This document shows, piece by piece, positions 11,070 through 24,479 of a stretch of 64,000 nt of DNA; the stretch's first letter is position 1, and each line of letters opens with the position of its first letter. The translations under genes were made by a program, and so were the position numbers. Source of the DNA: Fistularia commersonii (Eukaryota; Chordata; Actinopteri; Syngnathiformes; Fistulariidae); assembly GCA_037954325.1 (NCBI GenBank), contig JBBMNZ010000001.1, positions 26,148,258 through 26,212,257 on the forward strand. The letters run 5' to 3'. Under the pieces are notes generated by a model, which was not told the DNA's origin, did not search any database, and saw only the letters and a list, made by a program, of their open reading frames with translations.

Positions 11070-14000
11070 TGTTTAGTCGCCGCTTGCAGCAGGAAGTTGT
11101 CCGAAATTAGCTTTGTTCAAACGTACCAGCGGCGTGTGTTGTTAGGATGTTGTTGGACCAAATCCTACTTCTTCATGGGAAAAGAACTACTACAAATCCC
11201 TGAAAGCATTTTTTTTTTTTTTTTCACAGGGGAGTGACAACTAAAATTTAGCCGTTTCAGTTTTGGGTAAATGCTGGCTTTGCCTTCTTCCCGTAGTGGG
11301 TATAAACGGCACGAGGAACTGATACTGTATGGGTGGGATGTAGGTCGGGGGATTTTAAGGCTGGGGGAGCCGTGTGAGGGGATAGAGAGAGGAAGCGAGT
11401 TAGCCTCGGATGGGCGAGAGTGAAACCCGAGCATGATTGAGTTAAGGGAAAGGAGACAGGAGCCTCGGGGCTGCCAGTCGGATGCAGCGTGTGTGTGTGT
11501 GTGTGTGTGCGTGTGTGTGTAGGGCACTCCTGTCACGCTGCCCTGTTAGCGTGGGGAGATTGTGATGGAGTTATCTGGCCTGGCCCTAGAAACGGCTTGT
11601 CATCTTGTGTATACACAAGGAGGTAGCATTAGTCTGTGTGTATGCTTGCGCGGTGCCAGCAACATTACTCACAGGCCTTTTGGGACACCAGCAGAGCCTC
11701 GCCTGGTTCCTTTCCCTCTCAGTGGAAATATACTCACTGCATCCTCTCAATTCTCTAAAGATGAAGGTTATACAAACACTGATGAAAATTAGGCCTTAGT
11801 TGGTTAAACTATAACCTTTCTTGTGGGATTAATCCTCAAACCGGTTTTCAAATTGTCTGTGACACGGCCGAATGAATTAACCCGACTTAACCCCCCCCAA
11901 CCCACCCCGCTCCCCCTCCCTCGTTTTGTAAACGCAAGGGTTCGCCGCCCGCTACGGTTTCTTCATTTTTCTTTTTTTTTTTTGATAATATCACAGATGT
12001 GATGTGGCATCGGGACCCTTTTTCCTTTTTTTTTTTTTTTTTTTTTTTTTCTCAATTTACCCTTTCCGTCTCGTACAAGATGTAGTTGAAAACTTTTGAG
12101 GGGGAAAAAAAAAAAAAAGTCCCAACTGAGCGCAGTATGGAGTCCTCGCTTCACACCGGCACCGGCGCTAAGCAAAAGCAGATGTTATAAAGTTTACAGA
12201 AATCAGGACATTATTTTCCTGTTTCCATTGCATTCTTCTAAACACTTAGTGAACAAGCTTTGAAGTCACCCAAGAAATCTAGTCTGCGGGAGAAATGATA
12301 GGATCTCCTGGAGCAACGGAGCCGGGGAGGGGCGGGCCGGCGGCGAGGAGGGGGTCCGAGCGACGGAACGGTGGACAAGAAGGAGCCTCGGCGGGGGGGG
12401 AGGCCTCTAGGTGTTTGCCCGGTCCGGATCTTTCCTTCCGGTGCTGCCGGCAGGTCGACAAATCTTGACTTCTTTGCGCGTCTTCGGCGTCCTTTTGACG
12501 GACAGTGTGACGTAGCTTCGCCGCGGGGTTAGCGTAGCACTGCCAGGCGTTGGCTCAGAATAACGCGAAGCCTATTTTATAACAAACCTTCCATCTACAT
12601 GAGTAATGCGGCGGGCCGGCAGGCCAAGCCTGCCCTTCGGGAGGCGCCCTATCTTGTACCCATCTCACACCTCCTCCGCATTAGTACCGCCTGCCTGACT
12701 GGCCGCTGCAAACGTTCTCAAATATCTCAACGGTCCCGTCGCCGTAATGCAAAACGTGTGTGTCTTGATCAAAGTGGCGGCCGCATTATTCCTTATATCC
12801 CCAGATAAGTAGGCACAGTTTTTTTTTTTTTTTTTTTTTCCCCCTCTACTCCCTAAAATATTCCCTTGAAGGGCCGGAGAGGCAGCGGAGCGGCTGTGCA
12901 GCAAGCTTTCAATAAAAAGTGTTACTTCTAAGATGGCGACATCTGCGGCGCATTAGGGCTCCGGCGTCCCCTTGCAGGTTAACTAACTCGTCATGTTACC
13001 TCAAGTGACTGAGCCTCCCGAAAAACAAATGAAGTGCAGCGGGGCCCCCGATGCCGAACGCGCCGATGAGCTCCGGCGGCCTTAGGACGCGTTAGACTTC
13101 AATGTCACCATCACTTGGTTTTAATTTAGCTGTGCAAATAGCGCCGGTTAGCATGCGTGCATGCCGAAGACGGGAGGGCGGGAAGGCCCCGTCCCCGCGC
13201 GCTAGCGTTCCAAGCTAATCTGCCTCCTCTCAGCCCTTGTTGCAGGCTAATACAATGTGGCACATGAATCATATACACAATGCCTGTCTTCATCCGACCT
13301 CCGCAGACGGGACCTCACAAGACAGCCGCTCCGCCGTTTCCTGCTCTCTCATCTTCAAGGCTTTGCAGAGACATGCAAACCCACCCTCCCCCGCCCCCCC
13401 GGTCAACCCCCTCCGCCCCCCAGCTTCACGTAATTCAATAGAGAGTTTGACAATCACAATTTAGGCAGAGGCATGGTACCCTCGCCGCTTTCCTGTCATA
13501 ATATGGAATTACAAAAAAAAAAAAAAAAAAAAAACGTCCGTTCCGCCGAGCCATCCGCCCAACCCTCATGCGGTGGGTCCTCGCTCGCTGTGATGCGTCT
13601 CTGCTGGACCCCGAAGAGACCCCCGCAACCCCCCCGCCTACCCCGAACCCCGACCCTTCCAGAAAACAAAGTGCCTGGGGAGAGATTTGGGCGATCGCCA
13701 GTTCGGATTGCCACTGAAAACCCATGAGAAAGTCTCCGGGGCTGCGGGTTTTTTAGCGATTTGTACATGTGTGTGAGTTGGTGAGGGGTCTACCCCGCGG
13801 TCTGACGGGAGGGGAAAGGATGATGTATATGTATAAAGTAGACCTGCAGGTATTTCCGTTCGAGAGGCCTTTTTTTTTTTTTTTTTTTTTCCCTTTTTTG
13901 TTTGCCTTGTTTCTTTCTCCACACGCTCCATTGTTTTCATTGGCCGCGCCGCCCGATGATGCTGCGGCGCTGGAAAACGGCTGGTGTGATTTTTACGGGG

Positions 14001-15120
14001 GGACAGGGAGCACGGGTCATAAAACACCACCACCCCCACATACGCACACACATTTTCCAGTGAGGTGAAAAAAAAAAAAATACTCCCGATTCACCTTCCC
14101 TGTCAAAGCGTAAGACCTCGGTGGGAAGTTCGCGTCTTATTGAGGCCGGTCGGGGTTTTCGGGGGGCGCAAAGATGTGCGCGCTTTGTCAAGGAAGTCGT
14201 CCTTCAGATGCAAGAGAACACACACATGCTCCAGTGGAGGTTCGAGACGTGACGTCAGAATATTCCTCCGCGGTTTAGGTCATTTTCGGCGCTATAATAG
14301 GCGGCGGATTAGACTCTCAGGGGGACAGTAGGATAACAAGCCGGTCTTGTCTCAGGACCCCCACCCACCCACAGCATTCCACCAAAAACAGAAACCCCTC
14401 ATCTTCCTTCCCACCCGAATGCATGCGGCGAATCTGCACATGACGTTGCCACGCCGTATATCTTTTTGCTAATGTTTTCATATCCTCGTCCGCATGAGAT
14501 GACATGGAAAATAACAAAAGTCTAAAAGACGGTCTGGGCTGCGGGTGAAACAACGGCGAGGCGACATTCAGTCATTATTTTTTTCACAAAGTGTGGAAAA
14601 TGACATCAGATAAATCGGTGGGTGGCTGTTCCTGCTCCGTAATGAAAGGGTGGATTTATAGCGCCTCTGAGCGCAATGTTTTTTGAGGATGGTACCCGCG
14701 CTTAGCTCTGAGCGTGAGGTCGCCGTGGAAACGGCTCCCGGGTAAAGCGACTAGCGCACAAACGTCAACGTCGTATCCTCCAGCTCGCGTCCTCACAAGA
14801 GGGCGCCGCCATCCCAAACATGTCGCAGGCCATGATGGCGTCCTCACTTCCATCAATCAGTGACTTCCAACTGATATTTTAAAACAGATTTTAGAGAATT
14901 TGCCATTTTGAAACCGTGAAACCGTATTTGCGGCGTGACATCGCCAACATCCCTGAAGGTAGAAATCCAAGATCGGGCCGATATCGACTTCCTTTGACAC
15001 AAATTTCACGCCCGAACACCGTCATCTACTTGTTGGTCTCAGCCCATTCGCATCCTGCTTATTTTTGTTTAGCTTTGTTTTTTTTTTTTTTTTTTATTAT
15101 TTGTGTCACTGCTATTGTCA
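11070..15120. other. Non-coding stretch
   Basis: No exon seen. A GT repeat lies at 11490-11520, T25 at 12026-12050, T tracts near 12820 and 13870, and an A tract near 13511. The region 12280-14320 is CpG-rich unique sequence. Open frames here are interrupted by homopolymers and match nothing I recognise. Confidence 0.5.
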
Positions 15121-15124
15121 CTCT

Positions 15125-15371
15125 GATTATGTTCCTATCCTTGTTGTTATTGTTTTGGTTGTCTATTTTCACTCTTGTTGTTTTTGTTTTTTTAAGTCTG
15201 TTGATGCTGTTGTTGCACTCGGCTGTCTATTTATTTGTGGATATCTTTTGCTATCTTTTAATCGTCTCTCTATTCATATTTATATTCATATTTATTGATA
15301 CTATAACTGCTGGGCTGCTGTAACAAAAGAATTTCCCCTATGGGGAATCAATAAAGTTAATCTTATCTTAT
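15125..15371 (+). repeat. Retroelement 3' tail, copy 1
   Basis: A TG/TTG-rich lead, the phrase CTATCTTTTAATCGTCTCTC, then ATATTTATTGATACTATAAC, CTGCTGTAACAAAAGAATTT, CCCCTATGGGGAATCAATAA and a terminal TCTTATCTTA. Two more sense copies lie at 18220-18423 and 19469-19575, and an antisense one at 29927-30110. The short terminal repeat of TTATC units suggests a LINE-type or LINE-mobilised 3' end. No reverse transcriptase is attached. Confidence 0.72.
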
Positions 15372-15374
15372 TAG

Positions 15375-17165
15375 CGGTAACAGACAATCTACCCTTGTTA
15401 GCCCAGTCCATTGTTTAGTACAATAAAAATACAAAAATATAGTTATGTGTTGCTGCTTCTTGGATTTTTTTGTGAAGGTTGACACGTCTGGAGTTTACGC
15501 GGATGGTCCTTTTCCCTTAGGAAGGATCTTATTCTAAAATTTGTGCGAGAGTCGGTCTCCGGAAGCCACGTAATTGATCGGATGGATGACGATGGTTTTG
15601 TGCACAAGGGTTTGTTAGTTTGCAGCAGCTGCGTCACAGCGTTCTCAGTATTGCAAAGAAGAGGGGGAAAAAAAAAAAAGGCGTGATTTGTTCCCACATA
15701 CCACAGACAGTACTCAGTGCAAACCGATACATGCAGTAAGTGAGTACCAACTGTATTGCTGGATGCCATCCAGTAATACGACTCCCCTTTGCCTGTTCGT
15801 AGTCCGATCGAGCACCCGACGCTCTGCGGGAAACGTTCCCATTAGCCGGACCCGACCCGCGGGTCACACCGGCCTCTTCTGTGTGTGTGTGTGTGTGTGT
15901 GTGCGCGTGCGTGTGGGTAGGCCTGTTAAGGAAGTGCTAGTCAGACAGCTGCTACAGGAAAGCTCTTCCGCTACACGCTGTTTTTCGGCGTGAAAGAGGA
16001 AAAACACGGGGTGAAAGATGGCCCTCCAGGACCCGAGCCAAGCCGTGAAAGTTTAAATAAATATAAAAGGCGGGGTAACCATGGTGGTCCCGGGACCACC
16101 ACCCCCGATCTCCCCTATTCCAGTTGATGTTTTCTCTCTCCTCTGCCCTTCTTTGGACAACAGTGCGCAGTGTTTTGCGATGCCCCAGCGGCCCAGGCTC
16201 CAAGTTTTTTTTATTTTTTTTGTTGTTTTCTTTTCTCGAGAGAACACTACTGTACATTCAAGATGCGCCTGCATGATTCAGAGTCCTGTCAGATGTCTGT
16301 TCCGCGTCCGTAGATACATCTGTGTGCTTTAGCCGGGAAAAAAAATAACACGGCGGTCGAGGCGTTTTCCATTGAGATGGCGCAGCTAAATAAACATATT
16401 TCGTTCGCGCCGTTTCACGGAAAGAAAGCGCGAGCTTTTATTACGGCGCCCTTCGAACCCCGACCCCGTTCGTTTTCGCCGCCATTCTCCGCTCGCGTGC
16501 GGTAAATGGCGAAATCGCCGAAGAATCTAATCACACCCGGCGTTCCGGCATTAATTAGAAGCAGACAAATTTGTTTCTCGAAAAAAGAAAAAAAAACTTT
16601 TAACGCCTCGCTCTTGGTTTGCGTAATCAAGCCTCAAGATGCGTGTTCTTTTTCCCCCGAGGGTGGCGATCATCTCATCCGTCCCCCGCCCCACTAAGTG
16701 GTTTTCATTATTTGTTGCTACACCGCGCCGCTCGACATCTCGCATCCGCGGGGCCGACCGATGAAAACCCTCCGCGTCGTCAGCCTCAGTGCTCTCCGTT
16801 GTTCGGGTCGGACCGTTTACATACTTGCAGCGTTCGCTGGGATGATGCAAAGCCATTTGGACGATGTCCTAAGTACGGTAATGGCAGCAAATCAGGAGGC
16901 GCGAACGTGTGCCTTTCAGCATCTGGAGGAAACATGGCTAGAAGAGCTTCAGGAAGTCGCCTGACTCCAATACCGGGCCGATGACTCTTTATTGATCTTT
17001 TAAATCGTACTTGGCCGTTGCTAAAAATAACCATCGTAACGCGCATAAATTCATCCGCGCGTTTTAAGCAAAGCTGAAGCGCCTCCTGAAGAAACAGCAG
17101 TGCGACAGCACGGTGTTACGCGTCACGATTAAATACTTCACAAAGCAGGGTGATATTTACGTTTA

Positions 17166-17196
<31 letters not shown>

Positions 17197-18215
17197 GCAA
17201 ATTGCAAACAGTTTTTTTGTCCCAAAAAGTAAATAAATAACTAGAAAGAAGCCAGCAAGCAGCAGCCACATGATGTTTTTCAGTTACTTTCTGGTAGAAA
17301 TAAACCACTATATAATGCTAATAAATGATGCTAATAATGATATTATGATTGACGTGAAATTTCAGTGACATGGATAGAATAATAGGGAATAATACAATTT
17401 TTATTATAATTATTACAGCTATTTTACTAATTTATTCATCATCCAGGCCTCTCCTACCTGCCGAGAGGCGGGTCTCGCCACGCGACGCCCACATATAAAC
17501 AACACGCAGCGGTTATAGATTCATTTATTTTCGATGAATAAAATAAAACAACAGGATAAAAGAGATAATATCCAACCTGCCTGCTTCCTGATGCTGTTTG
17601 ATCAGGAGTGTAACCGGGTAGTCTGAAACTCAACCTGCTATATTTAGAAAAACCGCACCATCTGTTATCCCACTCATCCATTCATACACACATATTTCCA
17701 CCATTTTTTTTTCTTTTGACAGGTACTTTGCATTCAGTCCGCTGTAGCCACATGATTAAAATTCATCGTCGGACTTATGAAATATCCCTCCCGTGTGGAA
17801 ATGTTCAGTAGAGACAGGTGTGCACGCTTTGTTGAATCTTTCCCACTATGATTAAATTGGTATGTTTCCGATTATAGTGTGTTTCTTGGCTCCCCCTCAT
17901 TCCAAGGGTCTGTGTGTGTGTGTGTGTGTTTTCATATCGAACTCCTCGCTGTTTCTCTTCTCGTACCCTGGCAGGCCGAGCGTCTCAGCGCCGAGCTGTT
18001 CGGCGCGAAACGGTCGGCTCCTGACTCAGCTAAAGCTGGACAGCAGCTGTGGCCTCGCGATCGCCGACGTGAACCCGGGAAGATCCAAAGATCTGATAGG
18101 ACGGGGGGATATTAACAAAAAAATAAAAATAAAAAATCAGGTTTGTGACTGGAAAGAGTAAAAAGGGAAATCTGGGGTGCTTAAATTACTGCGGATGAAT
18201 GGATAAGCCGCTAAC
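15375..18215. other. Non-coding stretch
   Basis: No exon recognised. It contains a GT/GC repeat at 15882-15918, T28 at 17169-17196, an AT-rich block at 17200-17440 and a TG repeat at 17910-17930. Frames at 16619-16984 look open but show no domain or splice-supported structure. Confidence 0.5.
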
Positions 18216-18219
18216 GTCT

Positions 18220-18423
18220 GCCTTTATGTTTATGTTCTTATCCTTGTTGTTGTTGTTGTTGTTCATTCTGCTGTCCATTTATTTGTGATTGCCTTTTGCT
18301 GTCTTTTAATTGTCTCTCTATTTATATTTATATCCATATTTATTGATACTGTAATTGTTACGCTGCTGTGACAAAAGAATTTCCCCTATGGGGATCAATA
18401 AAGTATATCTTATCTTATCTTAA
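18220..18423 (+). repeat. Retroelement 3' tail, copy 2
   Basis: This has the same order as the copy at 15125: GTTGTTGTTGTTGTT, GTCTTTTAATTGTCTCTC, ATATTTATTGATACTGTAAT, CTGCTGTGACAAAAGAATTT, CCCCTATGGGGATCAATAAA, then (TATCT)n. It is the best-preserved of the sense copies. Confidence 0.75.
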
Positions 18424-19468
18424 TTGCAGGGTCTGTAGTAGGAAATTCAATTTATGTGAGTACAACGTGTATCAAGAGCCAAATCTTTATAAACATCAGA
18501 GGCTATCTAGTTACCTCTCTTTGGTATTTCATATTTATGCTTCTTACCTTGATTCCTTTTTGTAGGAAAAATAATTAGTATGTTTCACAGCGATGTTGTC
18601 GTGAGATTTGTTCTCCAGAAATGGCGTTTGAGTCTGAGCCTGTCAGGGTGGTTCCTCATCTTTCCGCCTGTTACACTATTTTTCTTGAGAGCTCCGTCCG
18701 ACCAGAAGTCTCCTGGCAGCGAAGGCGAGGATGTTTGCTCTAAATCAGCAGACTGCGCTCTGCAGGGTCGACAGTTAGACGGTTTTAATATCTCGGTTTG
18801 GTTCCGGACGGGTGGGGAGTTGAACAGGGTCAAGTCCGATATGATTTTTCCAGCGCCGAATCACAACACAGCTGTGCGGCCTTCTGCCTCGACCAGTGAT
18901 GCTAGAAAGATAGAAAACGCGAGTGGGATAAAGATAAAGAGGGTTTGAAGCGGTAATAGCGAGTATTCGTGAACTGACTCATTAGTAGCTTTAAGATTTA
19001 TAAAAGAAAAAAGCGTTGGACGACCAGAGCGGCGTCTTTCTTTTCCCTCCTCTTGTGCAGCTTCATCTGACCTGCTGGCTTTTTCCCGATCAAAACACAA
19101 CTGCGATATTCAGCCAGTGTCAAAGAAAACACACACACATGAACATACACGTGTCAAAGAAAACACACACACATGCAAAAGGTTACCGGCTTCATCTCAC
19201 AGTGTCAGGAATGCAGTTTGGAATACCTGCAATGGAAAAACCAGGACAGGAAGGTTTGATCCCAAAGGTCGTCAGAAAAGAAGAGATGACTGATAAATGT
19301 TTGCTATTCACTCTCCGTGTTTTATTTTGTTTGAACGCGTGAAAGAAGGGGAAGAATAGAGCATCGGGGTCCACATTCAAACCTCCGCCGAGGTGTCATT
19401 CTGTCGGAAAGCTTAAAGATAAACAGATAGCGTGCGAATATCTTGCTTTCGTGGATGTCTGCTAACTT

Positions 19469-19575
19469 TCTCTCTATTTATATTCGGATCTATTTTTGAC
19501 ATTCTAACTGTTTTGCTGCTTTGACAAGAGAATTCCCCCTATGGGGATCAATAAAGTTGATCTTATTTTCTTAAT
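19469..19575 (+). repeat. Retroelement 3' tail, copy 3 (5'-truncated)
   Basis: Only the last ~100 bp remain: TCTCTCTATTTATATTCGGA, TGCTGCTTTGACAAGAGAAT, TCCCCCTATGGGGATCAATA and a TTGATCTTATTTTCTTA end. 5' truncation is typical of LINE-type insertion. Confidence 0.7.
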
Positions 19576-19611
19576 GAAAGAGTGAATTAATCCCAAAATG
19601 TAACTGGTCTA

Positions 19612-19705
19612 GGTTGATCCCCGCCCAACGACCGCTGGGACAGGCTGCAACTCGCAACCACGACTGCGGGATAATCGCTATAGAGAACGAATGAATGAAT
19701 GAATG
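19612..19705 (+). repeat. SINE/LINE-type repeat fragment ending in (GAAT)n
   Basis: It reads GTTGATCCCCGCCCAACGAC, CGCTGGGACAGGCTGCAACTC, then GCGGGATAATCGCTATAGAG and an AATGAATGAATGAATGG end. This resembles the common teleost motif of a 'generated a summary' type tail: GCTGGGATAGGCTCCAGC followed by GGATAAGCGGTATAGAAAATG. A short (TTAGCAG)n run follows at 19718-19746. Confidence 0.55.
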
Positions 19706-20238
19706 GATAAATAGATAGCAGTTAGCAGTTAGCAGTTAGCAGTTAGCCCGTGGAAACCGCACGGTCTCTGCAGTTTGCAACTCTGTCTTGGTTCTGTGCA
19801 ACGCAGCCTCCTTAAATCTCAGCTCTGAACGTGATGGGTGGATGTAAAATAAGACGCACGACAGAATAGCAAAATTATACCCCGCCATCCCCGACCTCGA
19901 CCCAGTAAATTCAGAGAGAGACAGTTTAACCCCGGCTCGTAAATATGTGTTTTGGTCATTTTCACTTTCTCCCGCCGTGTTAGAGGGGAGCGGTTTACAC
20001 CAGAGTACTCCGATTACCGGTTCACCTGATGTGACGTCCTCATCAAGCCACGTCTCCTCGCTCGGGATGATTTAGACTCCCCGTTCTCGCGTCACGCCGC
20101 CCGCCATCCCTCCCTCCCTCGCTCCGCAGACGCTACACCTGCCGCACATCAGCGTGTTCACATTTGACTAGAAGCGCTGCTGCAAGTTTGTGTGCTTGAA
20201 ATCATCCTTCTTTTCTTTTGAAGCCCCCCCACCCACCC

Positions 20239-20239
<1 letters not shown>

Positions 20240-20289
<50 letters not shown>

Positions 20290-20300
20290 ACACACACACA
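20240..20300. repeat. (CA)n microsatellite
   Basis: About 30 CA units with one CT interruption near 20284, preceded by a C/A-rich lead. Among the longest dinucleotide repeats in the window. Confidence 0.95.
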
Positions 20301-21070
20301 TGCACGCAAGCAGACATGCATTGTTTTGAGGTAATAGACCTTCATCTACTGATTTAACCCATGACATCCCCAATGCTAACTTTAGCCGCTAATCCCAGAA
20401 TCAGCTCTTAACCAACTTAGGACTTTATTGTTGTCTCAAATTGCCTGAGCCATCCCCGATCAATAGGTCTTCAGCTCCTGAAACTGACTTTAAGTCACCC
20501 CCCCCCACACACACACACCCACACTAACACACACACACACTGTATGTGTGCTTTCTGTCTTTCGATCATGCTTGTTTACAGTCATCTTTTCCCTTTAAGC
20601 CGTCTCTGTCTTAGATACAAAACTAAACAGTCGGACACTTTTGTGTGTTTGTTTGTGCGTCGGTGTGTGTGTGTGTGTGTGTGTGTGAGAGGGGAGAGAA
20701 AGAGGTCTCCCGCCTTTCTTGTTTCCAGCCTGTGGGAGCGTCCCTGCCCAAACCGCAGCAGGGTAATAATCACTTAACCCAAATCAAGCGCAATCAGGAC
20801 GAGCCGCGCTGCAGCCGAGAGGCACCCGGCCCGTGGGGGCGAGGAGGGGCGAGGAGGGGTGAGGCGGGGTGAGGCGGGGCTGGGGGTGCAACGGGTGAGC
20901 GAGGGGTGGTGGGATCAGTTGAAATGACGCCGTGGACACTGATGACCAGGAGGAAGATCAAGAGCGTGAGCCTTTGTTGTGCCATCCCTGTCCTCATCTG
21001 GCTCCGACAGGGAGCGAATCAACGGGGGGAAATTGGAGAAATCAGAGATGAGATTTCCCCTACAGCGAGC

Positions 21071-21101
<31 letters not shown>

Positions 21102-23645
21102 CGCCCGCTGTCGGTGTGTTTTGTCTACACGTGATTGTGTTGTTAGTGCTCCCCAGGCCCCTGCTGACTCACTAAATCTGATCTTGTGCGATCCGGTGAT
21201 TGTGTTCTGCGCCGGGTTCCTTATGTTTGCGTCGTGATGTAGGTCCTGTCACAGCCGCAGGCCCCACAGGAAGACACGCACGAATGCGACTTCGACCGCG
21301 TCGCGTAGATGTCGCCGGGGTCGTCGGATCCGCCGAGTGGGCGCTGGCGTACGTACGAACGCACACCAACCCTCGGGCTCCCGTCCAGACGAAACCCAAC
21401 CAACGTCGAACCTGTCATTTCTTCATTTTTCCATCCCTCGCAGCTTATCTCCCCGCAGATCACTCCCGTGTGACTCACTTCTGCGTCCAATCAAACGGAG
21501 GTCGCGGCAATCGCGTATCAGCGGGATTAATCGTGCAGGGGGACGAGTCTGTGTGTGTGTGTGTGTGTGTGTTTTATTTGTTTGCGGCCGACCCTGCAGC
21601 ATCTGCCCCTCGTTTCCCGAGACAAACACTGGCTGAAAATGAGTCAGACCGCATTGCCGTTCCCGTCCGGATCCACTTCTCCTTCTGCCGTCCCCTCGCT
21701 CTCGTCTGCGTTTCAGCGCCGTTGTATATGTTGGTATCCGCCGCGTCTTAAATGTGTTTGCGCAGCACATGGACCGAATTTTCAAACTCCCGCTGCATCT
21801 CCACAATTGAATTTCACTTTGTTTAAACACGCTCTCGGTGCAGCCCCAGCCATGCCGCCGATCCGCGCCGGACCCCCCCTCCTCCCTGCCCACCCGCCGC
21901 CGCCGCCCCTACACCTCCACCGAAGACTCAGATGTGCGGGAGCGTATTTGAAGTGCATCTGTGTTTGATTTCTTCAGGTCTGACTTGTGGAAACTTAAGG
22001 GGTAAAGCTCATAACGCGAGTCTGAGGCATCAACGGGTGACTTTCCAGAACTATTTGTTGTCCATCATCTCCAAAGTGAATCGATTTCTCTTGCTGTTTA
22101 TATATTCAGTGTGTTGCGGTTCAGCCGGGATGGCTGGGTGGTCCCGGGGATTCACTTGAAACGGCCTCACATGGAGGAAAAGTCTTTTTTTTTTTTTTTG
22201 TTTTTATTTTGGCTCATTGTTCCTTTCTGTTATTCCAGAAATATTAATCATGGATTCAAACAGGGTTCTCACGCGCTCTGGAAAAGCTGAAAAAAAATAG
22301 TTTAAAAAGAAAAAAAAAACCCTAGGGAGTCAGCAAACACGTGGCACATGAGCGAAATGTCCCGGAAAATCTGTCCAGTGTCGACGTGGAAAATTATTTA
22401 ATCTCTTTCCTCTTTTTCATTTCCCCCCAAAATTAGCGGCGCGACGAGCCTGCGGTGGCTTCACCGCAGCGGGATTATTAAAAAGCACGCCGCCCGATGC
22501 TGAAAAATGTACCGTGCTAAAAAAGTAAAGCCAACAGATTTCATTTGACTTCTGCACTGGGACGGGAAAAAAAAAAACACAGAAAGATGTAGCTTCACTT
22601 GAACGACCTCCCCCATGAATACTACTTACAAGGAAGTCAATGCGGTTAGAAAACTAATAGAGGTGAGGAATTTTCGATCTACATGTATGATACATGAAAA
22701 TGAGTAGAAAATTACCTGGAAATTATATAAATTGTTGCATTGAAACGATGAAAAAATAATGAGATGGGTTTTCTGGGGCGGATCGGTGACGTTCAAAGAA
22801 GCCGGTTCTCTCCCGAAGGGGTTCTAGAGGAGAAACTTGCAGTCGGACAAAGTGTTTAAGTGAAACAACCCCCAGATCAGCAGGTTGGGGTGCTGCCCTC
22901 TGGAGCACCCCCCGCACCCAACACACACACATACACACACACACACACAAAAGCAAGCCATTCAAGCTGAAATGAGGCCATTTTTCTTTGTTTTTTCTCT
23001 CAAAAGTGTCATTATTGTAAAAATCAAGTATAACTGCAGCTCATCGGGTGTTGTATAGATGCAAATACTCGTCGTACAAAACATATCCGCATGGATGCAG
23101 GAATCGGGCTGCAGGAATCGGGCTGCAGAGGCCGGGCTGCAGAAGGCGTGCTCCTTCTATGTTGACTTAAGCATTGAGACGGAGCCATCAATCATCCGTG
23201 TGTGACGGCTCTGCCCCCGACCCTGACGCCTCCCTCTGTGCATGTAAAAACCGGCCTCGAATTTTAAATAAGTTTTTTTTTTTTTTAATACATCTGTCTG
23301 CCTCACAGTCTTAGAAAATTCACCTTTATATCTCACACACACACACACACACACGCACATCTCTCCTTTTTCCCCCTTGTTCTCTTTCTCGTTTCTCAGA
23401 AAAGCCTGGGAATCGGTTTTAAATCCTTCCTTCCTACTTTTTCAGAAACCACCAACCCATTTGGAAAAGGTTCTTTGCAATTATATTTAATCATACGCGG
23501 CCGTCCCAATCAAGGCCCGGCTCTGGTGATCACATTTGCATGGGTTTCAGGTTCCGGCCCTTCACGTCAGTGCCGTGGCGGCGCAGGCTCCGGGGGCCGG
23601 GACCACCTGGACGAGCCGCCGATCCCGCTTTCTCCTACCGCCTTT

Positions 23646-23672
23646 TCTTCTTCTTCTTCTTCTTCTTCTTCA
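23646..23672. repeat. (TTC)n microsatellite
   Basis: Nine or so TTC units in a pyrimidine-rich context; it encodes false polyserine, polyleucine or polyglutamate frames. Confidence 0.9.
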
Positions 23673-23973
23673 TCCCGGATTTCACCGCTACAGTGGATTT
23701 CCATTTTTTTTTCTCCCCCCCTCCTTCCCCTCACGGCGTTTCGCCTCACGCCCACAGCGGTAGCGGGAGCTCCGATATGAAGTTTCGGCAAAAGTTTTGA
23801 AGTGGGGAGAACGTCAGAGCGGGCGTATTTTGACGGTTAAGCGTTCGAGCAGAATTCCCAGACGTGGAGCCCCCGCGGCGTCCGGCCGACCCGCCCACCC
23901 AGCCTGCCAGAGAGTGGGCGGCCATTCTCCTCTCTGAGGACCCGGGGGTCGGCCTGAGTGTGTGCGACTGAGC

Positions 23974-24181
23974 AAATCAGGGACTTCAGATGTCTTCTTC
24001 TGCAGAGTGCCATGTCATTTGGAGGCGTGTGTGTGTGTGTGTGTGTTTGTTTGCCATGCATCTGCTGGCAGACTCAAGTGCAGTATCTCAGCCATGTTGC
24101 ACTCACAATAACCTCAAACTTTTGAGTTTTTTTCGAAATCAGGGACTTCAAATGTCTTCTGCAGAGTGCGATGTCATTTGG

Positions 24182-24225
<44 letters not shown>

Positions 24226-24352
24226 CATGCATCTGCTCCCAGACTCAAGTGCAGTATCTCAGCCATGTTGCACTCACAATAACCTCAAACTTTTGAGTTT
24301 TTTTGCAAATCAGGGACTTCAGATGTCTTCTGCAGAGTGCGATGTCATTTGG

Positions 24353-24394
<42 letters not shown>

Positions 24395-24478
24395 CATGCA
24401 TCTGCTCCCAGACTCAAGTGCAGCATCTCAGCCATGTTGCACTCACAATAACCTCAAACTTTTGGGTTTTTTTGGGGG
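23974..24478 (+). repeat. Three-copy tandem repeat (~165 bp unit) with TG core
   Basis: Copies start at 23974, 24136 and 24307. Each contains AAATCAGGGACTTCA, TGCAGAGTGCGATGTCATTT, a GTGTGT tract of differing length, GCCATGCATCTGCTCCCAGA, CAGCCATGTTGCACTCACAA and TAACCTCAAACTTTTG. The copies are very similar outside the TG tract, so the duplication is recent. The three-fold open frame through it comes from the repeat and is not a gene. Confidence 0.93.
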
Positions 24479-24479
24479 A

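Larger units (their letters stand above)
19750..23970. other. Non-coding stretch rich in CA/TG repeats
   Basis: No exon accepted. Microsatellites: (CA)n 20240-20300, GT 20661-20689, TG 21069-21101, TG 21550-21572, AC 22919-22950, AC 23336-23360, TTC 23646-23672. A 15-bp unit (GAATCGGGCTGCAG-type) is repeated near 23100-23145. Between 20790 and 21360 the DNA is GC-rich and carries one odd open frame treated as a finding. Confidence 0.5.

Noticed and set aside
23990..24451. 153-codon open frame with three repeated blocks
   Set aside because: It arises from the three-copy tandem repeat and TG tracts (Cys-Val runs).
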